A stretch of 42,609 nt of DNA, from positions 1-42,609 of the forward strand of contig DATKXO010000185.1 in NCBI GenBank assembly GCA_035528995.1, in the 5' to 3' direction. Below, in pieces: positions 18,984 to 27,016 of the stretch (the first letter of the stretch is position 1; each line of letters opens with the position of its first letter). The position numbers were made by a program, and so were the translations under genes. The notes below the pieces were generated by a model. That model searched no databases. It saw nothing but the letters and a program-made list of their open reading frames with translations, and was not told the origin of the DNA. The stretch is from DATKXO01 sp035528995 (GTDB taxonomy: Bacteria > Planctomycetota > Phycisphaerae > UBA1845).

Positions 18984-20729
18984 TTACTCCCCGAGGTCCC
19001 GAAGGCGCTCCTCCAGACGCGGGTCCGGACGCAGCTCGTAGGCCCGTTGCCACGCCTCGCGAACCTGCCCGGTGGGCAGGCCGTTTTGTTGGCGAGAGAG
19101 CCCCAGGTAGAACCACGCCCGGGCGTCGTCCGGCACGCGCTTCGTCTCCAGGTCCGAGTAGAGCAGCGCTCGCTCCAGGTCCCGCCCGGTCGGCCGCTCC
19201 TTTCGCAGATAGTAGTTGGCCAGGTCGATGTACAGCGTTCGCCCGTGGGGTGCCGGCAAGTTGCCCCTCGCGCCTCGCCACTGGTCGATCGCCGCCAGCA
19301 GCCCGCGCTCCTGGTCGTCCGTTGCTCCGGCCATCGGCTCGAAGCGAGCCGCCGGCCCCCAACGCCACGGACCGGCCAGCAACAGAGCGGCTGTCATCGC
19401 CACCCCCAGGACAGCAGTAGCCGGCAGCCAACGGGCCCTTCGCCCGCAGCCGAGCCAGGCTGCCGCCGCGGCAGCTATCGCGATGCCCGCACCGGTCAGC
19501 GTCGAGCCCGACAACGCCATCGTCTGTTCAATCCAGCCCGACCAGGAGAACGCCGCCGCCAGATGAATCGTCCACAACACACCGCATCCGACGATGAAAC
19601 CTCGATCGGCGTGCCGCAGATGCCACAGCCCCATGGCGCCCACGATCCACAGAGCGGGCAGGTACAGCAGATGGAACCGCCCGCCCACAATCCCGCGCCC
19701 GATCACCGCCACCACGCCGATGGCGATCCACGGCAACAGCGACAGCGCCAGTGCCCGCCGGCGCCCACGCGGCCCGCGGCGAACCATGCCGGCAACCGTG
19801 GCCACCAGACCAAGGAGCAGGGGGATGGCCAGCACCGTCGTCGCCGGCCAGATCACGCCGTCCAGATAGACCTGCAGGGTGTCCCAGGGCCCGGCCACCA
19901 GATGGGCCTTGGTCTGCCCATATCCGAAGGTAATGGTTGTCAGGGCTTGCCAGACGCTCTTGCGCTCGCCGGCGTCGGTCGCCACGGGACCGGCCGAGAA
20001 CACCGTCGCGTTGATGAACAGCAGCCAGGCGATCGTGGGCACCGCGGCAATCAACGCGGCCTGGAGCGTGTTCCGCGCACGACGCCCCAGCCCTCCGCGC
20101 CCGGCGTTCATCATCAGCAGCCCGCTGATGCACTCGGCCAGGACCAGCCCCCCGACCAACAGCAGGCCCTTGCCCAGGTGCGTCATCAGCAGCGCGAGCC
20201 AGAGCGTTCCCTTAAGCCCGGCACGTCGCGGTTGACCCACCAGGCACGCCGCCGGCAGCACCACCATCATCAGCAGCGACTCGGCGAACTCGCCGCGGGC
20301 GTTCGAAAACGCGAGGATATCGGAGACCGCCGCCAGACCCACCAGTACCGACGCCGCCCCGCGACCGATACGCCGGGCTGCCACACGCCACGTCAACAAC
20401 AGCGTGGCCGCACCCAGCACCACCGGCAGCACGCGCAGACCGACCAGCGACACGTGCCCGGCCAGGTAACAGGGAATCGCCTGCACCCACCACCACAGCG
20501 GCGTGATCCCGTCACTGCGCCGGATGGGCACGTCGACAAGCAGCGCCCGCCCCGAGGCCAGCATCTCGTCCAGCCCGACCCCCATGACGAACACTTCGTC
20601 ATACCCCACGCCGCAGCGAACCGCGTACGCCACCCGCAGGATCGTGCCGGCGACGATCAGGATGATCGCATGAATCGCAATTCGACGTCCGGCTGAATGC
20701 CGTGAACAAGGGCGCATAAGCAATAGCAC
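18984..20729 (-). CDS. Polytopic membrane protein, GT-C glycosyltransferase-like, with C-terminal TPR tail
   Basis: The 581-residue product has about ten or eleven membrane segments over residues 15-455 and a soluble C-terminal part. The first periplasmic loop contains GVGYDEVFVMG (about 40-50). An acidic pair at this place is the hallmark of GT-C enzymes of the ArnT/PMT type, which move sugars from lipid carriers to acceptors. The large loop with RRSDGITPLWWWVQAIP fits the same family. The last ~110 residues (DQERGLLAAIDQW…DARAWFYLGLSRQQNGL…YELRPDPRLEERL) form a small TPR-like domain, a less usual addition. Donor and acceptor cannot be named. The next gene upstream on this strand is lptD, about 190 bp away, so a link to envelope glycans is possible but not shown. 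Confidence 0.6.
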   Translation of the reverse strand: MLLLMRPCSRHSAGRRIAIHAIILIVAGTILRVAYAVRCGVGYDEVFVMGVGLDEMLASGRALLVDVPIRRSDGITPLWWWVQAIPCYLAGHVSLVGLRVLPVVLGAATLLLTWRVAARRIGRGAASVLVGLAAVSDILAFSNARGEFAESLLMMVVLPAACLVGQPRRAGLKGTLWLALLMTHLGKGLLLVGGLVLAECISGLLMMNAGRGGLGRRARNTLQAALIAAVPTIAWLLFINATVFSAGPVATDAGERKSVWQALTTITFGYGQTKAHLVAGPWDTLQVYLDGVIWPATTVLAIPLLLGLVATVAGMVRRGPRGRRRALALSLLPWIAIGVVAVIGRGIVGGRFHLLYLPALWIVGAMGLWHLRHADRGFIVGCGVLWTIHLAAAFSWSGWIEQTMALSGSTLTGAGIAIAAAAAAWLGCGRRARWLPATAVLGVAMTAALLLAGPWRWGPAARFEPMAGATDDQERGLLAAIDQWRGARGNLPAPHGRTLYIDLANYYLRKERPTGRDLERALLYSDLETKRVPDDARAWFYLGLSRQQNGLPTGQVREAWQRAYELRPDPRLEERLRDLGE

Positions 20730-20918
20730 GTTACATCATTGCAGCGCGACCACACCACGATCGGGTCTTTCGGTCGGAATCTACCCGCCCCTGTGTGTGC
20801 GTCAACTGGATGCCATCGGGGCAATGCCACGGATGGAACCGGGTCCGTCGCAAAACCCGACCGCCCATCGTGCAGGTTGGTGCGCGAATCAAGCCGGACA
20901 AAGCCGGGACTACGGTGT

Positions 20919-23849
20919 CTACTCCGGTCGGATGCCGGTGGACTCGGCCAGTCCGGTGAAGCGCCGCGAGCCCAGCGCGGCTCGGCGGAGGCCCTCCGGC
21001 CAGGCCGAGAGCGACACGCCGAAATCGTCGTCGGCCTCGTTGAGGTCCACGGTCAAAGCCACGTACCAGCGCGGGAACTTGCGGATGAATCCCACCGTGA
21101 ACTCCTGCGTCTCGCCACGCCCCAGGTCGAACGACTCGCGAAACGCCAGCGTGTGCTTCTCGCTGATGCGATAGTTGGCCCCCAAAGCCAGCAGGTTCGA
21201 ATTGATGTCTCCGATGTAGCGGTAGCCCAACATGTAGCTCAGCCGCGGGTCGCGCTCCACCGCCAGCGACAGATTGAACACGTCCATCGATCCGTCGTTG
21301 AGATCCACGTTGGCCTCGGAGAGCAAGGCCGTCGAGTCGTTGACCCGCCAGGCCAGCGCCCCGTTGACGTAATTCCGGGCGACGCTGTCCTCCGGGCGCG
21401 AGTACGACGTGAACCCGCTGGTCACCTCCGAGTCCGGCGCGTCACTGAACAGGCCCAGCTCGACGTCGAGCATCACCACGTCCACCGTCCGCTGTCGAGC
21501 CGGACCGCCGCGGTGCGTCTGCCAGCGCTGCCGCACCCCCACCGTGACGCCGTCGATCTCGTCGATGTCCTCGATCCCCGGCGTGAGCGGGTACAGCTCA
21601 TCCGAGTCCACGTTCGACCCGGCTACCCACGCCACGGTGTCCATCTTGATCACGTGACGGATGCCGTTGATGTCCAGCAACTCATTGCGCAGCGCGGGGA
21701 ACACGCGAGACAGATACATGCTGGACCGCACACCCGCGATGCCCATGCCGCGCTGAAGCCCTCCCGAGTCCGGCGAGTCGTCCCAGACCGTCCCTCGAAT
21801 CGTGCCGAACGGGACGACTTTGATCGGCCCCAGCAGAACCGGGAACTCCGCCTCCTGGCGTGTGTCGGCCCGGACGACCATGCCCGACGAGTCCTCCCGC
21901 GCCCTCAGGAAGAGGTACTCCAGCAACTCGCGCTCGCCGGGTCGGTAGCGCACCAGCCCGGCACGATTCTCGCTGTACAGAGTCGTGAACCCGCCCACAG
22001 GCTCGCCGATCAGACGGAAGGCCAGTTCCGGCAGGTGCTCCGTCTGGGTCAGCCAGTCGAGAATCCGCCATTGAGCCAGCCCGGTGAACGCCCAGGTGTC
22101 CTTCTGTTTCTTGAGGTACAGGAGCGTTTCCTGCTCCTTGCCCTCTTCGAACTCGCTCTCGAAGTACTCCTCCAGGAAGCCCCGGTCGCTCATGTACGAG
22201 GCCTCGATGGTGAGCTCCCAATCCTCGGGCAGGTAATGCCGATGTCTCAGCGTGGTTCGACCGCGCTCGCGAGTGTCCGGCTTCTCGTCGCGGTACCGAC
22301 CCAGGTTGTCCACGCCGTCATCGTGGATGTAATACCCGCGGAACAATCCGAAGTACGTGTCACGCTCGTAGTCCAGGTCGATCCCCGCCGCCGGTCCGCG
22401 CGCGGTGTAATAGTCCAGCCGCAACGTGGCGTCGAAACCCTGCGGTCGCTCCAGACCCATCAGGTTGAACAGATGCCACTCGGTCTCCACGGCCCCGCCG
22501 AAGTTGCTGCTGTACCCGGAGCGGATGCCGCGGATGCTGCTCTCGCCCTCCTTGAAATCGCCCTGGATATAGGGCCAGTACGCCAGCGGCACGCCGCCCA
22601 GGTTGAACGTGGTGTGATAGGCCTTGAACGTCCCCGCCCGAAGTCCCGCCCGCACGCCGGCGGCGCTCCGCGACGTCCGGTCCGTGAACTCCGTCTTCTT
22701 CGCACCGACGTAGTAGTGCGGCGTGTAGAACTCGCTGGTGGTGATCTTCGCGTCCCAGGCCGCGTACTCCGTCCGCGACAGCTGCCGCACCTGCCCCGCA
22801 CGAACGTACACCGGCACGTCCCGCGTCGGCTCGATCGCACGGGCCACCGCGTCCAGGATCAACGCCCGGTCCTTGGCGAAGTCATAGTAGAGCTGCGACG
22901 CCCGCACCATCCGCTCACCACGCGACAGGATGACGTCCCCCTCCAGGTAAACCCCTTCGATCGCCGTGCCGGACAGCAACTCGCCGCCGGCCAGTTCCGA
23001 TACCGCGAAATCGCTCGGCTGCGATTCCTCTTCCAGCAGGTCCCGCGGCGCCTCCTCGCCCTCGCCGGGAGACGGCCCCAGCGCCGGCTCCTCGGCGGCC
23101 TCCGCTGACAGGAACAACACCGCCGCGTCCGCCCGAAGCTCCAGCGGGTCACCACCAGACGGATCACCCTGGAACAGGTAGACGTCACCGATGGCCGTCA
23201 CCACCTGACGTCCCTCCACCTCGCCCGATTGGAAGTTCTCCGCCCGATAGGCGACGTGCGGCCGGACCGTCGGCTTCTCCAATTCGCCCACGGCCCCCGG
23301 CTCGATGACCCGCAGCGGCGGCTGGGTCTCGACGTCCGCGGGCTCGGCCGCCGCCAGCCGGCCCCGAAGGTCCGCCGCACGCTGATAGGTCGGCGATTCC
23401 ATCGACGGCACCGTCGTCGTGTCGTCCGCGCCGATACTGACCTTCCCGCTGCTGTTCAGCACGGCCCACAGAACCGGCCCGCTCGTCGTCGTCCCGGCGC
23501 TCTCCGTCACCCGGGCGTCGCGCCACAGGAAGACCTCGAGCCGGTGGTAGCTGATGCCCTGGTACGTGCGGGGCGTCATCCAGACGACGGCCTCCCGGGC
23601 CGACAGCGAACGTCGCCGACCCAGGTGCAGTTCGAACCCGCCCACCACGTGGATGACCTCGGCCCCGTCCTCGGCACGGAACAGGTACGCCCGCGTGCCG
23701 AACAGCTCGACGTCGCCCTTGCTGATCCCCGGGGGCAAAAGTGGTTCCTGCACCTCATCCGTGATCGGCACCAGCGATTGAGCGTTGCCGCCCGCTGGCA
23801 CGCCCAGCATCAAACAACCGATGGCCACGATGTGCCGGGCTGTCCGCAT
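20919..23849 (-). CDS. lptD: LptD-like LPS-assembly outer membrane protein
   Basis: From the ATG at 23849 the protein is 976 residues with a signal peptide ending in GGNAQ (24). The start is set by GAGG just upstream and by the TTGACA/TATACT promoter at 23937-23966; 62 further codons upstream are not protein-like. The N-terminal third carries OstA/LptA-like beta-taco segments (VIHVVGGFELHLGRRRSLSAREAVVWM, in two halves, and YLEGDVILSRGERMVRASQLYYDF). An acidic linker (EAAEEPALGPSPGEGEEAP) lies between them. The rest, from about residue 390, alternates amphipathic strands and charged loops as in the LptD barrel, ending in VGFIRKFPRWYVALTVDL. LptD inserts lipopolysaccharide into the outer leaflet with LptE. 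Divergence from proteobacterial LptD is large, so LPS itself as the cargo is an inference. Confidence 0.75.
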   Translation of the reverse strand: MRTARHIVAIGCLMLGVPAGGNAQSLVPITDEVQEPLLPPGISKGDVELFGTRAYLFRAEDGAEVIHVVGGFELHLGRRRSLSAREAVVWMTPRTYQGISYHRLEVFLWRDARVTESAGTTTSGPVLWAVLNSSGKVSIGADDTTTVPSMESPTYQRAADLRGRLAAAEPADVETQPPLRVIEPGAVGELEKPTVRPHVAYRAENFQSGEVEGRQVVTAIGDVYLFQGDPSGGDPLELRADAAVLFLSAEAAEEPALGPSPGEGEEAPRDLLEEESQPSDFAVSELAGGELLSGTAIEGVYLEGDVILSRGERMVRASQLYYDFAKDRALILDAVARAIEPTRDVPVYVRAGQVRQLSRTEYAAWDAKITTSEFYTPHYYVGAKKTEFTDRTSRSAAGVRAGLRAGTFKAYHTTFNLGGVPLAYWPYIQGDFKEGESSIRGIRSGYSSNFGGAVETEWHLFNLMGLERPQGFDATLRLDYYTARGPAAGIDLDYERDTYFGLFRGYYIHDDGVDNLGRYRDEKPDTRERGRTTLRHRHYLPEDWELTIEASYMSDRGFLEEYFESEFEEGKEQETLLYLKKQKDTWAFTGLAQWRILDWLTQTEHLPELAFRLIGEPVGGFTTLYSENRAGLVRYRPGERELLEYLFLRAREDSSGMVVRADTRQEAEFPVLLGPIKVVPFGTIRGTVWDDSPDSGGLQRGMGIAGVRSSMYLSRVFPALRNELLDINGIRHVIKMDTVAWVAGSNVDSDELYPLTPGIEDIDEIDGVTVGVRQRWQTHRGGPARQRTVDVVMLDVELGLFSDAPDSEVTSGFTSYSRPEDSVARNYVNGALAWRVNDSTALLSEANVDLNDGSMDVFNLSLAVERDPRLSYMLGYRYIGDINSNLLALGANYRISEKHTLAFRESFDLGRGETQEFTVGFIRKFPRWYVALTVDLNEADDDFGVSLSAWPEGLRRAALGSRRFTGLAESTGIRPE

Positions 23850-23936
23850 GTGTCCTCGAAGCTGCCGCACGGCTGACCGCTGGTCGCAGAGAGGTTTCCG
23901 CGCCGCCTCCCTGCCCCACGCCGGATAAGTGCGGCG

Positions 23937-23966
23937 AGTATAGCCGTCGCGCCGCGCGGGTGTCAA
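23937..23966 (-). promoter_or_regulatory. Strong sigma70-type promoter for lptD
   Basis: On the minus strand TTGACA (23961-23966) and TATACT (23937-23942) are spaced by 18 bp. This is the best promoter match in the window. Predicted start near 23930, about 80 bases before the ATG at 23849. Confidence 0.8.
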
Positions 23967-24048
23967 TCGTGGCAGGGGGCTCTCGTTTCGGTGTCTCGGA
24001 TGCCGCCGCCAGAGTGCTGGCGGCCCTCTGTGCAACAGGATGTGACCG

Positions 24049-24714
24049 CTACCCGACCATTCGCAGCACTTCGGCCACCAGCTTCTCGATCCCGGCGCAC
24101 ACGTCGGCCGGGCCTTTGCCGGTCATGTAGGCCGGTGTGCTGACCAGCTTGTGCTCCGCGTCCGCGACCATCTCGCTGGTGGGGCACTCGCAATGCGTAG
24201 CCCCCATCCGGTTGATGGCCGCCGCCGTCTGCGGGTCGCTGCCGACGGTCAGTCGGGCCTTGATCTTCTGCTTGCCCACGATCCGGGCCAGCATGGCCGG
24301 AGCGATGCAGATCGCACCGATGGGCTTGCCCGCCGCCACCATGTCCTTCACCAGCGACTCCACCTGTGGATCGACCGTGCAGTCCGGACCATTACGGGCG
24401 AACGTGCACAGGTTCTTCGCCGCCCCGAACCCGCCGGGGAAAATCAGCGCGTCGATGTCACCCGCTCGAACGGCCGACAGCGGCTTGATCTCACCGCGGG
24501 CGATGCGGGCCGACTCCGTCAGCACGTTCCGCCTCTTGTCCGGAACGGGCTTCTGGGTCCGGTGATCGATCACGTCCGCTTGCGGCTTGTCCGGAGCGCA
24601 GCACACGATCTCCGCCCGGGCACGATCCAACGCCAGCAGCGTGAACACCGCCTCGTGAATCTCCGACCCGTCCAGAAAGCCGCATCCGGATAGGCAAACC
24701 GCCACGCGAGCCAT
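24049..24714 (-). CDS. elbB: ElbB-type DJ-1/PfpI family protein (glyoxalase-like)
   Basis: The 221-residue product (E. coli ElbB is about 217) has the DJ-1/PfpI fold. Landmarks are VAVCLSGCGFLDGSEIHEAV at the N-terminus, ALIFPGGFGAAKNL, the nucleophile elbow AICIAPAMLA with its Cys near residue 140, and the C-terminal VSTPAYMTGKGPADVCAGIEKLV. The GFLDGSEIHE and CIAPAML segments are typical of ElbB, which has weak glyoxalase activity and was once linked to isoprenoid synthesis. The ATG at 24714 is preferred over the one at 24729 because GGAGG sits 8 nt upstream of it and overlaps the first. It borders the accessory island on its upstream side. Confidence 0.9.
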   Translation of the reverse strand: MARVAVCLSGCGFLDGSEIHEAVFTLLALDRARAEIVCCAPDKPQADVIDHRTQKPVPDKRRNVLTESARIARGEIKPLSAVRAGDIDALIFPGGFGAAKNLCTFARNGPDCTVDPQVESLVKDMVAAGKPIGAICIAPAMLARIVGKQKIKARLTVGSDPQTAAAINRMGATHCECPTSEMVADAEHKLVSTPAYMTGKGPADVCAGIEKLVAEVLRMVG

Positions 24715-24807
24715 GACTTCATCCTCCAACTCAACGACCGCGATCGCCTCCCGGCCGTGCCGGCGAAATCCTACCGCGCGCCCGCCCCGTCAACCAGACA
24801 CCGCCCC

Positions 24808-24880
24808 CGGTTCCCGTGTCGAAGCTGTAGGTCGGGCCCACAGACCCGACACCGGGGCCGGCGCCGGTTCCCGTGTCGAA
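24808..24880. repeat. Short direct repeat flanking a hairpin
   Basis: A 16-bp sequence, CGGTTCCCGTGTCGAA, occurs at 24808-24823 and again at 24865-24880. Between the copies lies an inverted repeat, GTCGGG (24831-24836) and CCCGAC (24845-24850) around an 8-base loop. It sits in the non-coding left end of the accessory island. It may be a fragment of an interspersed palindromic repeat; I cannot tell from one window. Confidence 0.5.
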
Positions 24881-24984
24881 CTGACTCCAGCCGACCGATT
24901 GTCGCCGCTACGAGCCGCGAGCGGAACCCGTCCCGACGCCGTCGGGAGCTCGCGCGGTCTGGTGGTCAAAGCCACGCCGACACC

Positions 24985-25149
24985 GCCGGCCTCAACGCCA
25001 CCGGCATCGGCGACTTCTTCGACGACGACGTCAACCGTGACCTCGACCTCCCCGACGGCCTCGAGACCATCTACCACTTCACCGTCGGCCGAGCGGTACA
25101 CGACCCGCGGCTGACGGACCGGCTAGCATACTCGTTCGAAGCGAAGTAA
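24985..25149 (+). pseudogene. 3' remnant of a SagB/ThcOx-type nitroreductase
   Basis: The last 54 codons before the TAA at 25147-25149 read LNATGIGDFFDDDVNRDL, then ETIYHFTVGRAVHDPRLTD and a short tail. From memory this matches the C-terminus of SagB-type nitroreductases, where G-x-G-x-F-F/Y-D-D-x-V is followed by a YHFTVG-like strand. Upstream the frame stays open, but its translation becomes Arg/Pro/Ser-rich and unlike any FMN-binding nitroreductase domain, and no other frame carries the missing ~150 or more residues. The fragment is therefore read as the surviving 3' end of a gene deleted from its 5' side. The call rests on motif recognition only. Confidence 0.6.
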
Positions 25150-25150
25150 T

Positions 25151-25225
25151 GGTGCGAGGCACAGGGGAATCCCGGCACCCGGAGCGGTCGCATACCACCT
25201 GCTCAACCACCGTGCCGGCCGCCAA
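25151..25225 (+). pseudogene. 5' remnant of a REP-associated (IS200-like) tyrosine transposase
   Basis: In the frame through 25190 the translation reads ARHRGIPAPGAVAYHLLNHR then AGR. This resembles the very start of Y1/IS200-like REP-associated transposases, which commonly begin with a short basic stretch, APGG-x-x-YH-V-L-N-R-A-x-GR. The frame soon ends and nothing of the catalytic HUH/Tyr core is visible. The nearest ATG (25149) is one base out of frame. It directly abuts the nitroreductase remnant. A chance match over ~25 residues is possible. Confidence 0.45.
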
Positions 25226-25460
25226 CGCGGCTGGCGATCAAATGCACCCGCTCCCCACGCGGGCGCCCGAAGCGAGGCTCCGATGTGACCCGCTTATCGT
25301 GCGTCGCCCGTCGGGCCGCCTCAAACGGGACCTTGCACGTGGAACGAAACTCGCTACAACTCAGTACGCGGTATGACGTAGCCCGATTGGGCACCACGCA
25401 TCGCCCACACCTCTCTGCACATGGCATAGGTGGCGCGATTGCGCTGAAAGGAGCCTTCCG
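25226..25460. other. Non-coding remainder of the island's left part
   Basis: No protein-like frame is recognised. Base composition is more even than in the housekeeping regions. The final 15 bases hold the AAAGGAG ribosome-binding site of the next gene. Confidence 0.4.
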
Positions 25461-26177
25461 GTGGCAGATCGGATCGATTTGGCTGAGCGAATAGCCTTCG
25501 GGCTGGGTGGATGGTTCCAGACGCTTGCGTGTCAGTCAATCGCGGGGCAAGCTGGGGAGAATGCAGCCAAACTGACAGCAGTCCAATTGCTGAACGCCCA
25601 AAACGCCTACGTCCCAGAGTCCAGCGCGCGGCCTCTTAACTGGGGTAATACGCGCCTACGAATCGACATCGCGATCAAGGGGCCCACTCCTGCAGCGAAG
25701 GGTTGGTACGGCGCGATCGAAATCAAATGGCCAGGAGCGAAGGTCGATCTCGATCAAACGAGAGCCGCGATTGTTCAGGATGCGCTCCGACTGTCCTTCG
25801 TCGAAACCGCGAATATCCGTGCGAATCTGCTCGTCGTCGGTGGTGAATCCAAAGTGTTCCAGGCGCTTTTCGACAAGCCACATCCCAGGGCTCCGGCGTC
25901 CGAGCAGAAACGCCAGACCCTCGGCAAACTGTTGTCGCGCAATTCGCGGAATACAGATGGCATGTTGCTGATTAGAGCGCTATCATCCGCGTTCAGCAAC
26001 TATGCTGATCGCATACCCGCGAACGTTTTGGGAACCTTCGATGGTAGGCTAAAGACTATTCTCTTGGCATCATGCGATGTGAAAAGAGGCCATACACAGG
26101 TCGGACAGGTCTTCGTGTGGCACTGCCGGAGGGCCAGAGGGACGCAAGGAGTCTCCAAGGCGATAGCGGCGAATTGA
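25461..26177 (+). CDS. Unknown protein with PD-(D/E)XK nuclease-like motif
   Basis: The product has 238 residues; the start GTG is 7 nt after an AAGGAG site. I do not recognise the family. It has an N-terminal helix (ERIAFGLGGWFQTLA), a strand RLRIDIAI with D69, a loop, then WYGAIEIKWPG with E87 and K89, followed by a helix (DLDQTRAAIVQDALRL). D-x(17)-E-x-K after a helix with an acidic residue (E33) is the layout of the PD-(D/E)XK phosphodiesterase core found in restriction and repair nucleases. The second half (about 115-238) is mixed alpha/beta without known motifs. Codon use and GC are visibly below those of elbB or hemB, suggesting transfer. It lies among broken mobile-element genes. A nuclease role is inference; an inactive or unrelated protein remains possible. 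Confidence 0.6.
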   Translation: MADRIDLAERIAFGLGGWFQTLACQSIAGQAGENAAKLTAVQLLNAQNAYVPESSARPLNWGNTRLRIDIAIKGPTPAAKGWYGAIEIKWPGAKVDLDQTRAAIVQDALRLSFVETANIRANLLVVGGESKVFQALFDKPHPRAPASEQKRQTLGKLLSRNSRNTDGMLLIRALSSAFSNYADRIPANVLGTFDGRLKTILLASCDVKRGHTQVGQVFVWHCRRARGTQGVSKAIAAN

Positions 26178-26200
26178 GCAGCACCCGGAACTGTGAAGGC

Positions 26201-26320
26201 GGGGAAAGGGGACATTCTGCTTTTCTATCCCAGTTGCTCGGGCTTCTGGAACCCCGGAACTGCCATCAATTGCAGAGGAGACTCCCCAACACCGCCAAAA
26301 GTAGAATGTCCCCTTTCCCT
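26201..26320. repeat. 120-bp inverted-repeat element (REPIN/MITE-like)
   Basis: Two 24-bp arms, 26201-26224 and 26297-26320, are inverted copies of each other with 22 of 24 bases identical. The shared core is AGAATGTCCCCTTTCCC, reading outward. The 72-bp middle holds further short complementary pieces (for example CAGTT near 26230 and AACTG near 26262). The transcript could fold into one long hairpin. Such paired palindromes are moved by REP-associated transposases, and a fossil of one may lie 1 kb upstream (25151-25225). It starts 24 bp after the stop of the PD-(D/E)XK-like gene. Confidence 0.7.
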
Positions 26321-26565
26321 TTTCCCCCTCCACTTCGGTCCGGAGGCGTCCGCGGCGCGGTCGATGATCCCCGCCTTCCACCTATCCTTGCCATGAGCTA
26401 GCGGGGCGTCGCCGGTCGCTTTGCGGACCACCATGGCGGGGGCCGCTTCTTATCTCTGGCGCCCACCCCTTGCCCTCCGGCAATGCCAACGCTAACATTC
26501 TCCAGACGGAACGCCCCACAGGGACGTGGGCGGAATCGGATCACGGTCATGCACGGAGGCAAGTG
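26321..26565. other. Non-coding spacer between the inverted repeat and the next gene
   Basis: Frames here give low-complexity translations without family resemblance. GGAGG at 26555-26559 belongs to the next gene. No promoter is obvious. Confidence 0.4.
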
Positions 26566-26886
26566 ATGCAAGTGACCAAACTTACCTACATTGGTTTCGA
26601 GGTAAACGCGCTGATTGATGCCGGAGCCCGAGTTCGCATCGGAGAAATTCGTCACCAAATCCGTGCGCGTTCGGTATTCGAGTTCTTCGAGACTCAGTTC
26701 TGCGACACCATTGACCTTGGGGTCATTGAAGCAGACGAACGGCGCGCGTTATCTGAGCAGTGGGAGGATATGGAGTCAGCCATACCCAGCCGCAAGAAGT
26801 TCGGCGTCGTCCGCGAGGGGCTTTGTCTGCTTCAGGCGTTCATACTGGAGGGCATTCAGCGCGAGATGACTTGCTATTCGACGTAG
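26566..26886 (+). CDS. Hypothetical 106-residue protein
   Basis: The start ATG has a strong GGAGG site 6 nt upstream. The open frame extends to 26470, but the extra residues look random. The protein is soluble, mixed alpha/beta and acidic, with no signal peptide or membrane segment. It starts with a strand-rich part (VTKLTYIGFEVNALID) and ends in helices (IDLGVIEADERRALSEQWEDM and REGLCLLQAFILEGIQREM). I recognise no family. It shares strand and lower GC with the genes on each side and may have arrived with them. Confidence 0.55.
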   Translation: MQVTKLTYIGFEVNALIDAGARVRIGEIRHQIRARSVFEFFETQFCDTIDLGVIEADERRALSEQWEDMESAIPSRKKFGVVREGLCLLQAFILEGIQREMTCYST

Positions 26887-27016
26887 GAAAGAGCCCATGA
26901 CGAACACAACGAGGGGATCGGGGCGTCAGGGATGATTCGGGTTCGGGTGACCTTCCCCACGAATGAGGCGCTGGGCGCAATGGTCGACGGGTCACTCTCT
27001 ATGCGGAAACCGGTTC

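Noticed and set aside
24790..25101. 103-codon minus-strand ORF upstream of elbB
   Set aside because: Antisense to the nitroreductase remnant, Val/Glu/Arg-rich, without start signals.
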